Shown here piece after piece: positions 1-9,061 of a DNA stretch of 64,000 nt. The stretch comes from Mycobacterium helveticum (GTDB lineage: Bacteria; Actinomycetota; Actinomycetes; Mycobacteriales; Mycobacteriaceae). The position numbers and the translations under genes are program-made. Location of the stretch: contig NZ_VMQU01000011.1 of NCBI RefSeq assembly GCF_007714205.1, positions 1 to 64,000 on the forward strand. The letters are read 5' to 3'. Below the pieces are notes generated by a model that saw only the letters and a program-made list of their open reading frames with translations, was not told the origin of the DNA and did not search any database. Within the stretch, counting starts at the first letter, position 1, and each line of letters starts with the position of its first letter.

Positions 1-50
1 CCCCCCCCCCCCCCCTGGGGCCGCCCCCCCCCCCAACCCCCCCAAAAACC
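1..50. other. Low-complexity poly-C sequence at the window start
   Basis: The first 50 bases are almost only C, with a few G, A and T, unlike anything else in the window. The position, immediately outside a terminator-like arm, suggests a contig end with poor base calling rather than real genome sequence. No feature can be supported here. Confidence 0.6.
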
Positions 51-57
51 CATGTTT

Positions 58-80
58 TGGGGGCTTTCGCGTCTGCTCGC
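58..80. repeat. Partial copy (right arm) of the dispersed hairpin repeat, copy A
   Basis: This segment carries the arm GGGGGCTTTCGCGTCTGCTCG that also forms the right half of the hairpins at 38943-39002 and 39958-40005. Here the left half is lost in the poly-C stretch. It sits 6 bases beyond the rplO stop codon, where an operon-end terminator would be expected on the minus strand. Confidence 0.7.
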
Positions 81-85
81 GCGGG

Positions 86-526
86 CTACAGCTCGGTTGC
101 CGAGCCGCCCGCGGCGCTGATCTTCTCGCGCGCGCTGCCGCTGAACTTGTGGGCGGACACCTCGACCTTGACGGTCAGCTCGCCGTCGCCGAGCACCTTG
201 ACCAACGAGTTCTTGCGCACCGCGCCCTTGGACACCAACTCGTCCACACCGATGGCACCGCCCTGCGGGAACAGCCGGTTGATGTCCCCGACGTTGACGA
301 CCTCGTACTCGGTGCGGAACCGGTTCCGGAATCCCTTGAGCTTGGGCAGCCGCATGTGGATCGGCATCTGCCCGCCCTCGAAGGTCGCGGGCACCTGCTT
401 GCGGGCCTTGGTGCCCTTGGTGCCGCGGCCCGCCGACTTGCCCTTGGAGCCCTCGCCGCGGCCCACGCGGGTGCGTGCGGTCTTCGACCCGGGCGCCGGG
501 CGCAGGTCGTGCAGTTTGATCGTCAC
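86..526 (-). CDS. rplO: 50S ribosomal protein L15
   Basis: L15 is a late-assembling 23S rRNA-binding protein of the large subunit. The 146-residue product has the family's basic, glycine-rich N-terminus (residues 1-45, with the [17 protein letters not shown] stretch) followed by the globular C-terminal domain with [15 protein letters not shown] and a GDINRLF segment. The start is GTG, and its first bases overlap the rpmD stop (GTGA), which fixes the start and implies translational coupling. It is the last gene of the rplN-rplO group; in M. tuberculosis rplO is likewise followed by unrelated genes. Length and sequence are normal for mycobacteria. Confidence 0.98.
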   Translation of the reverse strand: MTIKLHDLRPAPGSKTARTRVGRGEGSKGKSAGRGTKGTKARKQVPATFEGGQMPIHMRLPKLKGFRNRFRTEYEVVNVGDINRLFPQGGAIGVDELVSKGAVRKNSLVKVLGDGELTVKVEVSAHKFSGSAREKISAAGGSATEL

Positions 527-705
527 TTGACCTCCTCCACCTCGACGAGATGGTGCACCACCGCGATCAGCCCGCGGGTCTGGGCGTTGTCCTCACGGAT
601 CACCGAGTGGCGGATCCGCCGCAGGCCCAGGGTGCGCAGGCTCTCGCGCTGCTTCCAACGCGCACCGATCGTGCCGCGTATCTGGGTGATCTTGAGCGCT
701 GCCAT
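523..705 (-). CDS. rpmD: 50S ribosomal protein L30
   Basis: L30 is a small 23S rRNA-binding protein of the large subunit. The 60-residue product is full length for the bacterial short form and shows the classic motif [10 protein letters not shown] near the N-terminus, then TLGLRRI and a conserved [10 protein letters not shown] tail. ATG start at 705; the rpsE stop lies 2 bases upstream, and its own stop overlaps the rplO GTG by 4 bases, so it is translated as part of a tightly coupled chain. Nothing unusual. Confidence 0.98.
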   Translation of the reverse strand: MAALKITQIRGTIGARWKQRESLRTLGLRRIRHSVIREDNAQTRGLIAVVHHLVEVEEVK

Positions 706-707
706 AG

Positions 708-1382
708 TTATGCCGTTCCTTCGCGTGCGGCCGCCGCGGCCAGCGCGTCACTTTCCCGTCGCGCCCGCAGCATCCCGGCCGGGGCGACGTCCTCGATCGG
801 CAGCCCGCGACGGGCGGCCACCTCCTCGGGACGCTGCAGCAGCTTGAGCGCTGTGACCGTGGCGTGCACCACGTTGATCGCGTTGTCGCTGCCCAACGAC
901 TTGGCCAGGATGTCGTGCACGCCGGCGCATTCCAGCACCGCCCGCACGGCCCCGCCGGCGATCACACCGGTACCGGGGCTGGCGGGGCGCAGCAGCACCA
1001 CGCCGGCGGCGGCCTCGCCCTGCACCGGGTGGGTGATGGTGCCGCCGATCAGCGGAACCCGGAAGAAGCTCTTGCGCGCTTCCTCGACGCCCTTGGCGAT
1101 CGCGGCCGGAACCTCTTTGGCCTTGCCGTACCCGACGCCGACCATGCCGTTGCCGTCGCCCACGATGACCAGGGCGGTGAAGCTGAAGCGCCGTCCACCC
1201 TTGACCACCTTGGAGACGCGGTTGATGGCGACGACCCGCTCCAGGTAATTGCTCTTGTCGCCGTCACGGTCGCGGTCACGGCCACGGCCACCACTGTCGC
1301 GACCGCGACCGCGCCCGTCGCGGTCACCACGTGAGTCGCGGCTGTCCTGGGCGCCCTGCCCGCCGGCCGACTGCTCCGCCAT
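708..1382 (-). CDS. rpsE: 30S ribosomal protein S5
   Basis: S5 takes part in decoding fidelity and 30S assembly. The 224-residue product has an N-terminal extension of about 45 residues rich in RD/RG/GR pairs, followed by the S5 double-stranded RNA-binding domain (from [14 protein letters not shown]) and the C-terminal domain with [15 protein letters not shown]. The frame stays open upstream to 1454, but the ATG at 1382 beginning MAEQ matches the mycobacterial protein and is preferred. The disordered Arg/Asp/Gly N-terminus is typical of actinobacterial S5. The rplR gene ends 40 bases upstream. Confidence 0.97.
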   Translation of the reverse strand: MAEQSAGGQGAQDSRDSRGDRDGRGRGRDSGGRGRDRDRDGDKSNYLERVVAINRVSKVVKGGRRFSFTALVIVGDGNGMVGVGYGKAKEVPAAIAKGVEEARKSFFRVPLIGGTITHPVQGEAAAGVVLLRPASPGTGVIAGGAVRAVLECAGVHDILAKSLGSDNAINVVHATVTALKLLQRPEEVAARRGLPIEDVAPAGMLRARRESDALAAAAAREGTA

Positions 1383-1422
1383 TATGCGGTCCTTCCAGTT
1401 GTCATCAGGCTGATGTTGTTCA

Positions 1423-1830
1423 TCAGAATCGCAATCCGCTTTCGCGCGCGGCATCGGCCAGCGCCGCGATCCGTCCGCCGTAGGAGTATCCGCCGCGGTC
1501 GAACACCACGCTGTCGATGCCGGCGGCCTTGGCGCGCTCCGCGATCAACTGGCCGACCCGTACGCTACGGGCTTTCTTGTCTCCCTGCAGGCCGCGCACG
1601 TCGGCCTCGATCGACGACGCGGCGGCCACCGTCGTGCCGTTTTCGTCGTTGACCAGTTGCACGTGGATATGCCGCGCGGACCGGTTCACCACCAGCCGCG
1701 GCCGCTGCGGGGTACCGGAGAGCTTCTTGCGCAGCCGCGCGTGCCTGCGCAGCCGGGATACCCGCCGATTCGCGGAGATGTTCTGCCCCACCGGCTTTCG
1801 CGCGGCGGTGTCCGTTTTTGATTGCGCCAT
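1423..1830 (-). CDS. rplR: 50S ribosomal protein L18
   Basis: L18 binds 5S rRNA and joins it to the central protuberance with L5. The 135-residue product has a basic N-terminus (residues 10-45, with RRHARLRKK), the [17 protein letters not shown] strand pair and the conserved C-terminal segment [24 protein letters not shown]. The ATG start at 1830 is 2 bases from the rplF stop, consistent with coupled translation. Length is usual for mycobacteria. Confidence 0.98.
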   Translation of the reverse strand: MAQSKTDTAARKPVGQNISANRRVSRLRRHARLRKKLSGTPQRPRLVVNRSARHIHVQLVNDENGTTVAAASSIEADVRGLQGDKKARSVRVGQLIAERAKAAGIDSVVFDRGGYSYGGRIAALADAARESGLRF

Positions 1831-1832
1831 GA

Positions 1833-2372
1833 CTACTTACCTGTCTTTCCGACCTTACGGCGGATCTGCTCGCCCTCGTAGCGCACGCCCTTGCCCTTGT
1901 ACGGGTCCGGGCGACGCAGGCGGCGGATGTTCGCCGAGATCTGGCCGACTTTTTGCTTGTCGATCCCCGAGACCGAGAACTTCGTCGGAGACTCGACCGC
2001 GAACGATATGCCCTCGGGGGCCTCGATCACGACCGGGTGGCTGTACCCCAGCGCGAACTCCAGGTTGGAACCCTTGAGCTGGACCCGGTAGCCGACCCCG
2101 AAGATCTCCATCTTGGTGGTGTAACCCTGGGTGACGCCGGTGACCAGGTTGGACACCAGCGTGCGGGACAGCCCGTGCAGCGAGCGGTTGCGCCGCTCGT
2201 CGTCGGGACGGTTGACCAGGATCGCGCCGTCCTCGCTGCGCTCCACGGTGATCGGCTCGGCGACCGTCAGGTCCAGGGCGCCCTTGGGCCCCTTCACCGA
2301 GACCTTCTGTCCATCGATCGTTACGTCGACCCCGGAAGGGACCGGAATCGGCCGTTTACCAATACGCGACAT
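1833..2372 (-). CDS. rplF: 50S ribosomal protein L6
   Basis: L6 binds 23S rRNA near the factor-binding site used by EF-Tu and EF-G. The 179-residue product has the tandem L6 folds: the first ([17 protein letters not shown] to about residue 80) and the second with [18 protein letters not shown] and the diagnostic C-terminal [14 protein letters not shown] motif. ATG at 2372; the rpsH stop is 24 bases beyond on the upstream side. Full length, no anomalies. Confidence 0.98.
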   Translation of the reverse strand: MSRIGKRPIPVPSGVDVTIDGQKVSVKGPKGALDLTVAEPITVERSEDGAILVNRPDDERRNRSLHGLSRTLVSNLVTGVTQGYTTKMEIFGVGYRVQLKGSNLEFALGYSHPVVIEAPEGISFAVESPTKFSVSGIDKQKVGQISANIRRLRRPDPYKGKGVRYEGEQIRRKVGKTGK

Positions 2373-2396
2373 CTGAAGTTTACTCTGCCTCTCCCA

Positions 2397-2795
2397 CTAC
2401 CACACGTACGCGAGGACTTCGCCGCCCACGCCCTGTCTGGCCGCCTGACGGTCGGTGAGCAGTCCCGAGGAGGTCGAGATGATCGCCACGCCCAGGCCGC
2501 CGAGAACCCGCGGCAGGTTGCCGGACTTCGCGTACACCCGCAGTCCCGGCTTGGACACCCGTCGCAACCCCGCGATGCTGCGCTCCCGGCTGGGCCCGTA
2601 CTTCAGCTGGACCACCAGGGACTTGCCGACCCGGGCGTCTTCGGTCCGGTAGTCGCTGATGTACCCCTCACTCTTGAGGATCGCGGCGATGTTGGCCTTG
2701 ATCTTGGAGTGCGGCAGGCTCACCTCGTCGTGGTACGCCGAATTGGCATTGCGCAGACGCGTCAAGAAGTCTGCGATCGGGTCCGTCATCGTCAT
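2397..2795 (-). CDS. rpsH: 30S ribosomal protein S8
   Basis: S8 is a primary 16S rRNA-binding protein; in Escherichia coli it also represses the spc operon. The 132-residue product starts [20 protein letters not shown] and ends with the conserved [19 protein letters not shown] segment and EVLAYVW. Two ATG codons exist (2795 and 2789); 2795 is taken because it gives the usual mycobacterial length. The frame is open upstream to 3047, but that stretch has no S8 similarity. A 157-base spacer separates it from rpsN, longer than other gaps in this operon. Confidence 0.97.
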   Translation of the reverse strand: MTMTDPIADFLTRLRNANSAYHDEVSLPHSKIKANIAAILKSEGYISDYRTEDARVGKSLVVQLKYGPSRERSIAGLRRVSKPGLRVYAKSGNLPRVLGGLGVAIISTSSGLLTDRQAARQGVGGEVLAYVW

Positions 2796-2952
2796 TTGCG
2801 CCCGCTCCTGTTCATCGCGGCGCTCTGCATCGTCGTAGTCGCGGTCATGACAGCGTCTGTCACCTTCCTCGCGGTGGTTCCCGGCCAAAAACTTCGCATG
2901 GGGGCCTACCGCGCAACCTGTTCTGGGGTCTTCGAATCGGGGGTGGGCTCGG
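2796..2952 (-). other. Spacer between rpsN and rpsH
   Basis: This 157-base stretch has no recognised gene. It is the longest gap inside the rplN-rplO group and could hold a processing site or a leader acting on S8 synthesis, but no clear stem-loop or promoter was recognised. Confidence 0.4.
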
Positions 2953-3138
2953 TTACCAACTGCTCTTCTGCACGCCGGGCAGTTCGCCGGCGTGCGCCAT
3001 CTCGCGCAGGCAGATCCTGCACAGCCCGAACTTGCGGTACACCGCACGCGGGCGCCCGCACCTGTTGCAGCGGGTGTAGGCGCGCACCGCGAACCGTGGC
3101 TTGCGCGCCGCCTTGTTAACCAGTGCCTTCTTAGCCAT
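2953..3138 (-). CDS. rpsN: 30S ribosomal protein S14, zinc-binding type
   Basis: The 61-residue product is the short zinc-ribbon form of S14 (often rpsZ or rpsN1). Cysteines C24, C27, C40 and C43 form the expected C-x2-C...C-x2-C site. It acts in the 30S head. Mycobacteria usually also encode a longer zinc-independent S14 elsewhere that replaces this form when zinc is scarce; here the gene sits in the constitutive ribosomal operon. ATG at 3138, 2 bases from the rplE stop. Confidence 0.98.
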   Translation of the reverse strand: MAKKALVNKAARKPRFAVRAYTRCNRCGRPRAVYRKFGLCRICLREMAHAGELPGVQKSSW

Positions 3139-3140
3139 AG

Positions 3141-3704
3141 TCAGTTCTCCTTGAACGGAAAGCCCAGGGCCCGCAACAGCGCTCGCCCTTCGTCGTCGGT
3201 CGTCGCCGTGGTCACGACGTTGATGTCCATGCCCCGGACGCGGTCGATCTTGTCCACGTCGATCTCGTGGAACACCGACTGCTCGGCCAGCCCGAAGGTG
3301 TAGTTGCCGACGCCGTCGAACTGCTTGGGCGAGAGTCCGCGGAAGTCACGGATGCGCGGCAGGGCGATCGACGTGAGCCGGTCGAGGAACTCCCACATCC
3401 GGTCCCCGCGCAGGGTGACCCGGACGCCGATCGGCATGCCCTCGCGCAACTTGAACTGCGCTATGGACTTGCGCGCCTTGCGGATCTCGGGCTTCTGCCC
3501 GGTGATCAGCGCCAGGTCGTTGACCGCGCCGTTGATCAGCTTGGCATCCCGGGCCGCCTCGCCGACGCCCATGTTGACGACGACCTTGGTCACGGTGGGG
3601 ATCCGCATGACGTTTCCGTAGCCGAACTGCTTGTGCAGCGCATCGCGAATTTCGTTGCGGTAGCGTTCTTTCAGCCGCGGCTTGACTCTTTCCGCAGTTG
3701 TCAT
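3141..3704 (-). CDS. rplE: 50S ribosomal protein L5
   Basis: L5 binds 5S rRNA in the central protuberance and contacts the P-site tRNA. The 187-residue product contains the family signatures [12 protein letters not shown], the [22 protein letters not shown] loop region and [10 protein letters not shown] near the C-terminus. The frame is open far upstream, but ATG at 3704 overlaps the rplX stop in a TGATG arrangement and gives the standard length. Nothing unusual. Confidence 0.98.
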   Translation of the reverse strand: MTTAERVKPRLKERYRNEIRDALHKQFGYGNVMRIPTVTKVVVNMGVGEAARDAKLINGAVNDLALITGQKPEIRKARKSIAQFKLREGMPIGVRVTLRGDRMWEFLDRLTSIALPRIRDFRGLSPKQFDGVGNYTFGLAEQSVFHEIDVDKIDRVRGMDINVVTTATTDDEGRALLRALGFPFKEN

Positions 3705-4021
3705 CAAATGTCCTTGCCGTTGCGCTTGGAGATACGGACCCGTTTGCCTGTCTCCTCGTCCGCCCGGTAGCCGACCCGGGTGGGCTTGCCGTCGGAGTCG
3801 ACCACCATGACGTTGGAGACATGGATCGCGGCCTCCTGGGTGACGATCCCGCCCGAGCGCGCCCCCCGCTGGTTGGTCGAAACCGCGGTGTGCTTCTTGA
3901 TCCGGTTCACGCCCTCGACCAGCACCCGGTTGCGCTCCGGGTAGGCCTGCAGGACCTTGCCCTTGGCCCCTTTGTCCTTGCCCGCGATCACCAGCACGGT
4001 GTCGCCCTTGCGGACCTTCAT
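3704..4021 (-). CDS. rplX: 50S ribosomal protein L24
   Basis: L24 is an early 23S rRNA-binding assembly initiator. The 105-residue product begins with a KOW motif ([20 protein letters not shown], residues 1-20) and continues with [14 protein letters not shown] at 4021 directly abuts the rplN stop with no spacer, and its own TGA overlaps the rplE ATG by one base. Full length. Confidence 0.98.
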   Translation of the reverse strand: MKVRKGDTVLVIAGKDKGAKGKVLQAYPERNRVLVEGVNRIKKHTAVSTNQRGARSGGIVTQEAAIHVSNVMVVDSDGKPTRVGYRADEETGKRVRISKRNGKDI

Positions 4022-4390
4022 CTACAACACCTCCGGAGCCAGCGAGATGATCTTCATGAAGCGCTTCTCGCGCAGTTCGCGGCCGACCGGACCGAAGATG
4101 CGCGTCCCACGCGGGTCGTTGTCCGGCTTGATGATGACGGCCGCGTTCTCGTCGAACTTGATGTAGCTGCCGTCGGGACGGCGGCGCTCCTTGACGGTGC
4201 GCACCACGACGGCTTTGACGACGTCGCCACGCTTGACGTTGCCACCGGGAATGGCGTCCTTGACGGTGGCCACGATGACATCCCCGATGCCGGCGTAGCG
4301 TCGCGACGAGCCACCGAGCACCCGGATGCACAAGATCTCCTTGGCGCCGGTGTTGTCGGCGACCTTCAGCCGCGATTCCTGCTGAATCAC
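4022..4390 (-). CDS. rplN: 50S ribosomal protein L14
   Basis: L14 forms intersubunit bridges with 16S rRNA. The 122-residue product has the signature regions [19 protein letters not shown] and [24 protein letters not shown]. The start is GTG at 4390, supported by an AGGAG-type ribosome-binding site about 5 bases upstream. It heads the downstream ribosomal group, and a promoter is visible at 4567-4595, so the group need not depend on read-through across the sulfatase genes. Confidence 0.98.
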
Positions 4391-4566
4391 TCGATCTCCT
4401 GACCTGGTTTACGTGTGCACGGCAGGAGAAGGCAGCTCGGTGGGCCCCGAGGCGCTGCTCACCAACCTGACGTGCGCGGTCTTCGTCACCGAAGGGCACG
4501 CGGGGCCGGCTGAAAAGCTGGTCGCTTGTCACGCACCGGCCGAGGTCTGCCCACGGCAACCCCTAG

Positions 4567-4595
4567 AGTCTAGGCGACGGCCAGCTCAGAGCCAA
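4567..4595 (-). promoter_or_regulatory. Candidate SigA-type promoter for rplN
   Basis: On the minus strand the hexamer TTGGCT (4590-4595) is followed after 17 bases by TAGACT (4567-4572), close to the mycobacterial TTGAC / TANNNT pattern. The -10 lies inside a perfect palindrome, CCTAGA-G-TCTAGG (4562-4574), which might be an operator. It would start transcription about 170 bases ahead of rplN. Confidence 0.55.
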
Positions 4596-4624
4596 ATTCT
4601 TCCCGGAGCGACGGCTCCGGCGCG

Positions 4625-5494
4625 CTACACCACGCAGCGAAACCCGATGTGGGTGGTCGCGGTGTCCTGCGACTGGGGCGACCGCGCCGCGGGACGGTAC
4701 CGGTGACAGTACTCGGGCGCGCACAGGTGCGAACCGCCCTTGAGCGCCTGGCTGACGCCGGGATCCGCGGGCCCCGCCGGCGTGCAACAGCTCTTCGGCG
4801 GCCGGTCGAGCCGGTGGTGTGCGGAGAACTCGGTGGCGGTCCACTCCCAGACGTTGCCGATCATGTCGACCAGGCCGAACGCGTTGGGCGGGAACGTCCC
4901 CACCGGCGAGGTGCCGACCCAGCCGAGCGCACCCTCGTTGCGGTAGGGGAACCTGCCCTGCCAGGTGTTGGCCATCAGCTGACCGTCGGGGTCGGCCTCC
5001 TCCCCCCACGCGTAGGTGGCCGTGCTCCCGGCGCGCGCCGCGTACTCCCATTCCGCCTCGGTCGGCAACCGGCGCCCGGCCCACCGCGCGTAGGCCGCGG
5101 CGTCGGGATACGCCACCTGCACGACGGGGTGGTCGGCCCGGCCCGCGATGTCGCTGTCCGGCCCGTACGGGTGCCGCCAGTCGGCTCCGGGCACCCAGTC
5201 CCACCATCGCCGCCAGTCGCGCAGGTCGACGGGGCCCGGCGTCGGTCGGAAAACCATGGCCCCCGCCCGCACGTCATGCACCCCCGGGAACTGCGCCGGG
5301 TCGATCGGCTGCTCGGCGACGGTCACATAGCCCGTGGCGGCGACGAATTCGCCGAACTGCGCGTTGGTCACCGGGTGCAGCTCCACCGCGAGCGGTGCCA
5401 CGGACACGGTGTGGATCGGCGCCTCTTCGGGGTAGAAGCTCGTTGAGCCCATGCGGAACGAGCCGCCCGGCAGGTCGACGAGCTCGCTGAGCAT
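4625..5494 (-). CDS. Formylglycine-generating enzyme (sulfatase modifying factor)
   Basis: This copper-dependent oxidase converts the cysteine of the CxPxR motif in type I sulfatases to formylglycine. The 289-residue product has the FGE-sulfatase fold motifs PGGSFRMGS, the RRLPTEAEWEYAARAG core, GNVWEWT and GGSHLCAPEYCHRYRPAAR, with the two active cysteines at C258 and C263. The frame opens at a TTG (5512), but ATG at 5494 matches the M. tuberculosis homologue Rv0712 start. Its substrate is very likely AtsA, two genes upstream on the same strand. It lies downstream of the DUF4436 gene with a 34-base gap. Confidence 0.95.
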   Translation of the reverse strand: MLSELVDLPGGSFRMGSTSFYPEEAPIHTVSVAPLAVELHPVTNAQFGEFVAATGYVTVAEQPIDPAQFPGVHDVRAGAMVFRPTPGPVDLRDWRRWWDWVPGADWRHPYGPDSDIAGRADHPVVQVAYPDAAAYARWAGRRLPTEAEWEYAARAGSTATYAWGEEADPDGQLMANTWQGRFPYRNEGALGWVGTSPVGTFPPNAFGLVDMIGNVWEWTATEFSAHHRLDRPPKSCCTPAGPADPGVSQALKGGSHLCAPEYCHRYRPAARSPQSQDTATTHIGFRCVV

Positions 5495-5528
5495 CACTTC
5501 AGGGTAGGACAAACCCGGCCCGGCGGCG

Positions 5529-6458
5529 TCACGCCTTCTTCGGCACCTTGCGATCGCGCTGCCGCCACCAGGCGAAAACGAACAGGGACATCGCGACGAC
5601 CAGCGCGATCAACACCCACAGCACGACGGCCTGGTCGACCCACGCACCATAGGGCGGGCCGCCCGGCAGAATGTTGCGCAGCGGGACAATGGCGAAAAGC
5701 ATTGCCCCGTACCAGGTGATGAACGGCGGCACGAACGACGTCCGGCCCAGAGCCATCGGTATGGCCACCCACAGCGCCAAGGCCGGCAGGGCGAGCAGCA
5801 CCAGGCAGATCCCGACATCGAAGATCAGCGAGCCCTTGGACCTGTGCAGCGTGATGATCACGTCGTCCTGGACGGCGGGGTTGGACTCGTCGGGGTCGTG
5901 CACGCGGGCCACCGTCGCGTCCCACCCGTCCAGCTGACCGGTTACTTCCACCCGGGCGGGTGTCTTCTCCCGGTTCCGGCCGGAGCCGGTGAACACGTCG
6001 GCGGCGACCACCTCCGTCTGGTACGAGTCGAAGGGCCAGTTGTTCGGGTCGCCGTGCGCGGCGATGGTGGTGGTGACCTGCGCCGGCGCCTTCCCGACCG
6101 GGTAGTGCAGGTCGCCGAGGTCGTTCTCCGGATACAGCCGCACGGCCGCGTCGGTGGTCAGCACACCGAAGTTCTTGTCGTACAGCGAATCCTTGGGATA
6201 TACAAGCACATTCACCGTGAGGTGGTTTGCCACGGTTTCCAGTTTCTCGATGCGCACCGCGACAACGCTGTCCTCGGACTCGACCTTGCTCAGATCCACC
6301 GCGGGCAGCGGGGGCGCGGATCCGGCCAGCAGGTGCACGGCGATCAGGGACAGGACGTAGATGACGATCACGGCGACGACGACCCCCAGGGTGATCGCCG
6401 TTTGCCGGCGTCGCGACTCCGGCGGCGCCGACGGGAGCGGACCGGGCTCAGCGGACAT
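5529..6458 (-). CDS. DUF4436 family membrane protein
   Basis: The function is unknown. The 309-residue product has one membrane segment near the N-terminus (about residues 21-45), an extracytoplasmic-looking region of about 160 residues containing VYPKDSLYD and NNWPFDSYQTEV, then three hydrophobic segments (about 212-232, 245-262 and 277-300) and a basic tail (RQRDRKVPKK). This layout, with the PFDSYQ-type motif, matches DUF4436. The M. tuberculosis counterpart appears to be Rv0713. Its place between a sulfatase and the sulfatase-maturing enzyme suggests a shared role, but that is inference. Confidence 0.8.
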   Translation of the reverse strand: MSAEPGPLPSAPPESRRRQTAITLGVVVAVIVIYVLSLIAVHLLAGSAPPLPAVDLSKVESEDSVVAVRIEKLETVANHLTVNVLVYPKDSLYDKNFGVLTTDAAVRLYPENDLGDLHYPVGKAPAQVTTTIAAHGDPNNWPFDSYQTEVVAADVFTGSGRNREKTPARVEVTGQLDGWDATVARVHDPDESNPAVQDDVIITLHRSKGSLIFDVGICLVLLALPALALWVAIPMALGRTSFVPPFITWYGAMLFAIVPLRNILPGGPPYGAWVDQAVVLWVLIALVVAMSLFVFAWWRQRDRKVPKKA

Positions 6459-6514
6459 GGGCCATCACCCCGGAAAGTTGTTGCGAGCCCTTGCCAGACA
6501 CGGCGTGATGCTAG

Positions 6515-6549
6515 CAGCCGCCAGCCGCCAGCCGCCAGCCGCCAGCCGT
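6515..6549. repeat. Short tandem repeat, five 7-base units
   Basis: Five consecutive CAGCCGC units, the last ending in T instead of C, lie in the 145-base spacer between atsA and the DUF4436 gene. Such a run could vary in copy number by slippage; no function is evident. Confidence 0.85.
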
Positions 6550-6603
6550 CACGGCGCGGTTTGTGCGCTGCGCGGCGCACGCGTCGCGATGTGCCAGCGC
6601 GCC

Positions 6604-8982
6604 TCAGTCGCGCGCGAAGGCCAGCGCGAGTTCGCGTTCCAGATCTTCGTAGGGCCTGCCCGAAATGTCAACGGTGACTTGGGCGATGGTGCCGCCGGTG
6701 AAGTTGAACGGCGCCTTGTAGCAGCTCGACACCCCGGATCCGCCGTTGCGTCCGACGGTGATGCCGGCGCCGGCCAACCCGAACGTCCCCGGATGGCTCG
6801 CCACATCCGCGAGCGAGCCCACGACGGTGTCGTCGATGAACAGCGTGGCGTCGCCGAGCGGGGTGTGGCTGTTCTGCACGGTTCCCGTCCGCGCGTAGCG
6901 CACGCCGAACACGTGCCTGCCCAGCGGGACCGCCCCGGAGGACGAAACCTGTTGCTGGCGCTCACCGAGGAAGTTGTAGACGTAGTGCAGCCGTCCGTCC
7001 TGGATGAACAGCACGTGCCCGCCGTGGGCCCCACCCTGCTTGAACAGCACGCCCTCGGCGCCGGTGGTGTCCACCGTCACGTCGGCCAGCACGGCGAAGG
7101 AGCGGCCGCGAAGCTCGGCGGCCGCGCCGATGCCGACGTCCGCGCAACCGGGATAGTAGACGTAGGTCTCCCGTTCGCCGACCAGGTAGGGCCGCGAGCG
7201 CATCATCGTCTCGATGATGTTCAGGTCGGCCAGCGGCAGGCCGTTGTACTTCGCGGCCTCGGAGAACCACAGCGCCTTGAGTTCTTCGAGCTTGTCGGGG
7301 TGTGCGGCGGCCAGGTCGTGGCACTGGCTGCGGTCGGCCTCGATGTGGAAGAGCTCCCAGCGGTCGGTGTCGAAGTGCGACCAGCCCGCCGGTGTGGCCG
7401 CGTGCACGGTGTTGGCGAACCAGCCGTCGTGCCAGATCCCGCGGGTGCCGAGCATGGTGTAGAACTGCGTGTGCTTGCCGGTGTCAGCGCCCGGATCGTC
7501 AAGTGCCGCTTTAAAGCTCACGCCGTCCAACGGCTTCTGCACGATGCCCTTGACGGTCTCGGGCGGTGTGATCCCCAGCAGGTCGTAGACGGTCGGCGTG
7601 ACGTCGCAGACGTTGACGTAGTTGTCGCGGATCTCCCCGTGCGCCGCGATCCCGTCGGGCCACGAGATGATCGCCGCATCGGCGATGCCGCCCTCGTGGG
7701 AGGCGTAGCGTTTGTAGAGCTTGTAGGGCGTGTTGAAGGCCATCGCCCACCCGATCGGGTAGTGGTTGTACGTCTGCGGCCCGCCGAGGCGGTCGAAGAG
7801 CTTCATGCTCTCCTCGACGGTGTCGATGTAACCGTTGAAGAACTTGCCCTCGTTGACCGATCCGTTGGGTCCGCCCTCACCGCTGGCCCCGTTGTCGGAG
7901 ATCACCACGACGATGGTGTTGTCCAACTGGCCGGATTCCTCGAGGTAGTCCAGGATTCGGCCGATCTGGTCGTCGGTGTAGCTCATGAATCCGGCGAACA
8001 CCTCGGCCATCCGGCTGAAGAGTTTCTTCTCCTCGTCGTTCAGCGCGTCCCACGGCCGGACCGTGTCCTGCAGCGGCCACTGCTGGCCCTCGGGTCCCGT
8101 CACGTCCGCGTACGGGTTGACCGCCGACAGTTCGGTGTCGGGCGGCACGAGCCCGAGCGACTTCTGGTTCTCCAGCACGATCTCGCGGTACCGCTCGTAG
8201 CCCATGTCGAACCGGCCTGCGTAGCGGTCCGCCCACTCCGTGAAGACGTGGTGCGGCGCGTGTCCGGCGCCCGGGCACACGTAGCTGAACCACGGCTTGT
8301 CCGGGGCGATCACCTTGGCGTCGCGGATGAATTCGATTGTCCTGTCGGCGAGGTCTTTCGAGAGGTGGTAGCCCTCTTCCGGCGTTCCCGGCGGGCTGAC
8401 GGGGTGGTTGTCGTAGACCAGGTCCGGGTACCACTGGTCGGTCTCGCCGCCGAGGAAGCCGTAGAACCGTTCGAAGCCGCGCGAGGTGGGCCAGTGCCGC
8501 TTGGTCGACGCCAGGTTGGCCTCTTCCAGCGGGGTCAGGTGCCACTTGCCGATGCAGTACGTGTTGTAGCCGCGTTCGGCGAGCACCTCCGAGAGCAGTG
8601 CGGTGTCCGCCGGGATGCGGCCGTTGGCGTTGGGGAACCCCTCGGTGAACTCCTCGATGGTGGCCATGCCGACGGTGGTGGCGTTGCGGCCGGTCAACAG
8701 CGAAGCCCGCGTCGGTGAGCACAGCGCGGTGGTGTGGAACTGCGACAGCCGGATCCCGCGGTCGGCGATCCGGGTCATCGCCGGCATCTCGACCAGTCCG
8801 CCGAAGCAATCCCACGTCGCGATGCCGGTGTCATCCCAGACCAGGTAGAGCACGTTCGGCGAGTTCTGCGGCGCCACCGGCGCGGCGAAAGGGCCCCAGT
8901 CCGGTTCGGAGTCACGGATATCCAGCGCGATCTTGCCGTTGAAGCCTCCCGAGCGCCCGGACTCTGCCGACTCACTCACCAT
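6604..8982 (-). CDS. atsA: Arylsulfatase (type I sulfatase)
   Basis: This enzyme hydrolyses sulfate esters using a formylglycine made from a cysteine. The 792-residue product has the N-terminal metal-binding segment VLYLVWDDTG, then the activation motif C88-S-P-T-R92 followed by ASLLTGRN, a CIGKWHL segment, and the second Asp pair in VVVISDNGASGEGG. The C-terminal 230 residues form a beta-rich extension containing AELRGRSFAVLADV, as in large mycobacterial arylsulfatases (AtsA, Rv0711). No clear signal peptide is seen, so it is probably cytoplasmic. The maturation enzyme is encoded two genes downstream. The gene sits after rpsQ, separated by a hairpin. Confidence 0.95.
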   Translation of the reverse strand: MVSESAESGRSGGFNGKIALDIRDSEPDWGPFAAPVAPQNSPNVLYLVWDDTGIATWDCFGGLVEMPAMTRIADRGIRLSQFHTTALCSPTRASLLTGRNATTVGMATIEEFTEGFPNANGRIPADTALLSEVLAERGYNTYCIGKWHLTPLEEANLASTKRHWPTSRGFERFYGFLGGETDQWYPDLVYDNHPVSPPGTPEEGYHLSKDLADRTIEFIRDAKVIAPDKPWFSYVCPGAGHAPHHVFTEWADRYAGRFDMGYERYREIVLENQKSLGLVPPDTELSAVNPYADVTGPEGQQWPLQDTVRPWDALNDEEKKLFSRMAEVFAGFMSYTDDQIGRILDYLEESGQLDNTIVVVISDNGASGEGGPNGSVNEGKFFNGYIDTVEESMKLFDRLGGPQTYNHYPIGWAMAFNTPYKLYKRYASHEGGIADAAIISWPDGIAAHGEIRDNYVNVCDVTPTVYDLLGITPPETVKGIVQKPLDGVSFKAALDDPGADTGKHTQFYTMLGTRGIWHDGWFANTVHAATPAGWSHFDTDRWELFHIEADRSQCHDLAAAHPDKLEELKALWFSEAAKYNGLPLADLNIIETMMRSRPYLVGERETYVYYPGCADVGIGAAAELRGRSFAVLADVTVDTTGAEGVLFKQGGAHGGHVLFIQDGRLHYVYNFLGERQQQVSSSGAVPLGRHVFGVRYARTGTVQNSHTPLGDATLFIDDTVVGSLADVASHPGTFGLAGAGITVGRNGGSGVSSCYKAPFNFTGGTIAQVTVDISGRPYEDLERELALAFARD

Positions 8983-9061
8983 CGCTCACACTCCGCTCTC
9001 GGTATCCCCCGGCGTCGCGTCGGAGACTACACGGCCGGAACCGCCGCCCGCGCGGGAAGAC

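Noticed and set aside
1-50. Possible G-quadruplex at the poly-C start
   Set aside because: The sequence looks like poor base calling at a contig end, so structure predictions are not reliable.
2796-3047. Upstream extension of rpsH to 216 codons
   Set aside because: The added residues do not resemble S8, and ATG 2795 gives the family length.
3705-4559. Upstream extension of rplE to 472 codons
   Set aside because: The extension is a shadow of rplX and rplN; ATG 3704 overlaps the rplX stop.
6361-8718. 785-codon open frame antisense to atsA
   Set aside because: No recognisable motif, and the opposite strand encodes a complete arylsulfatase.
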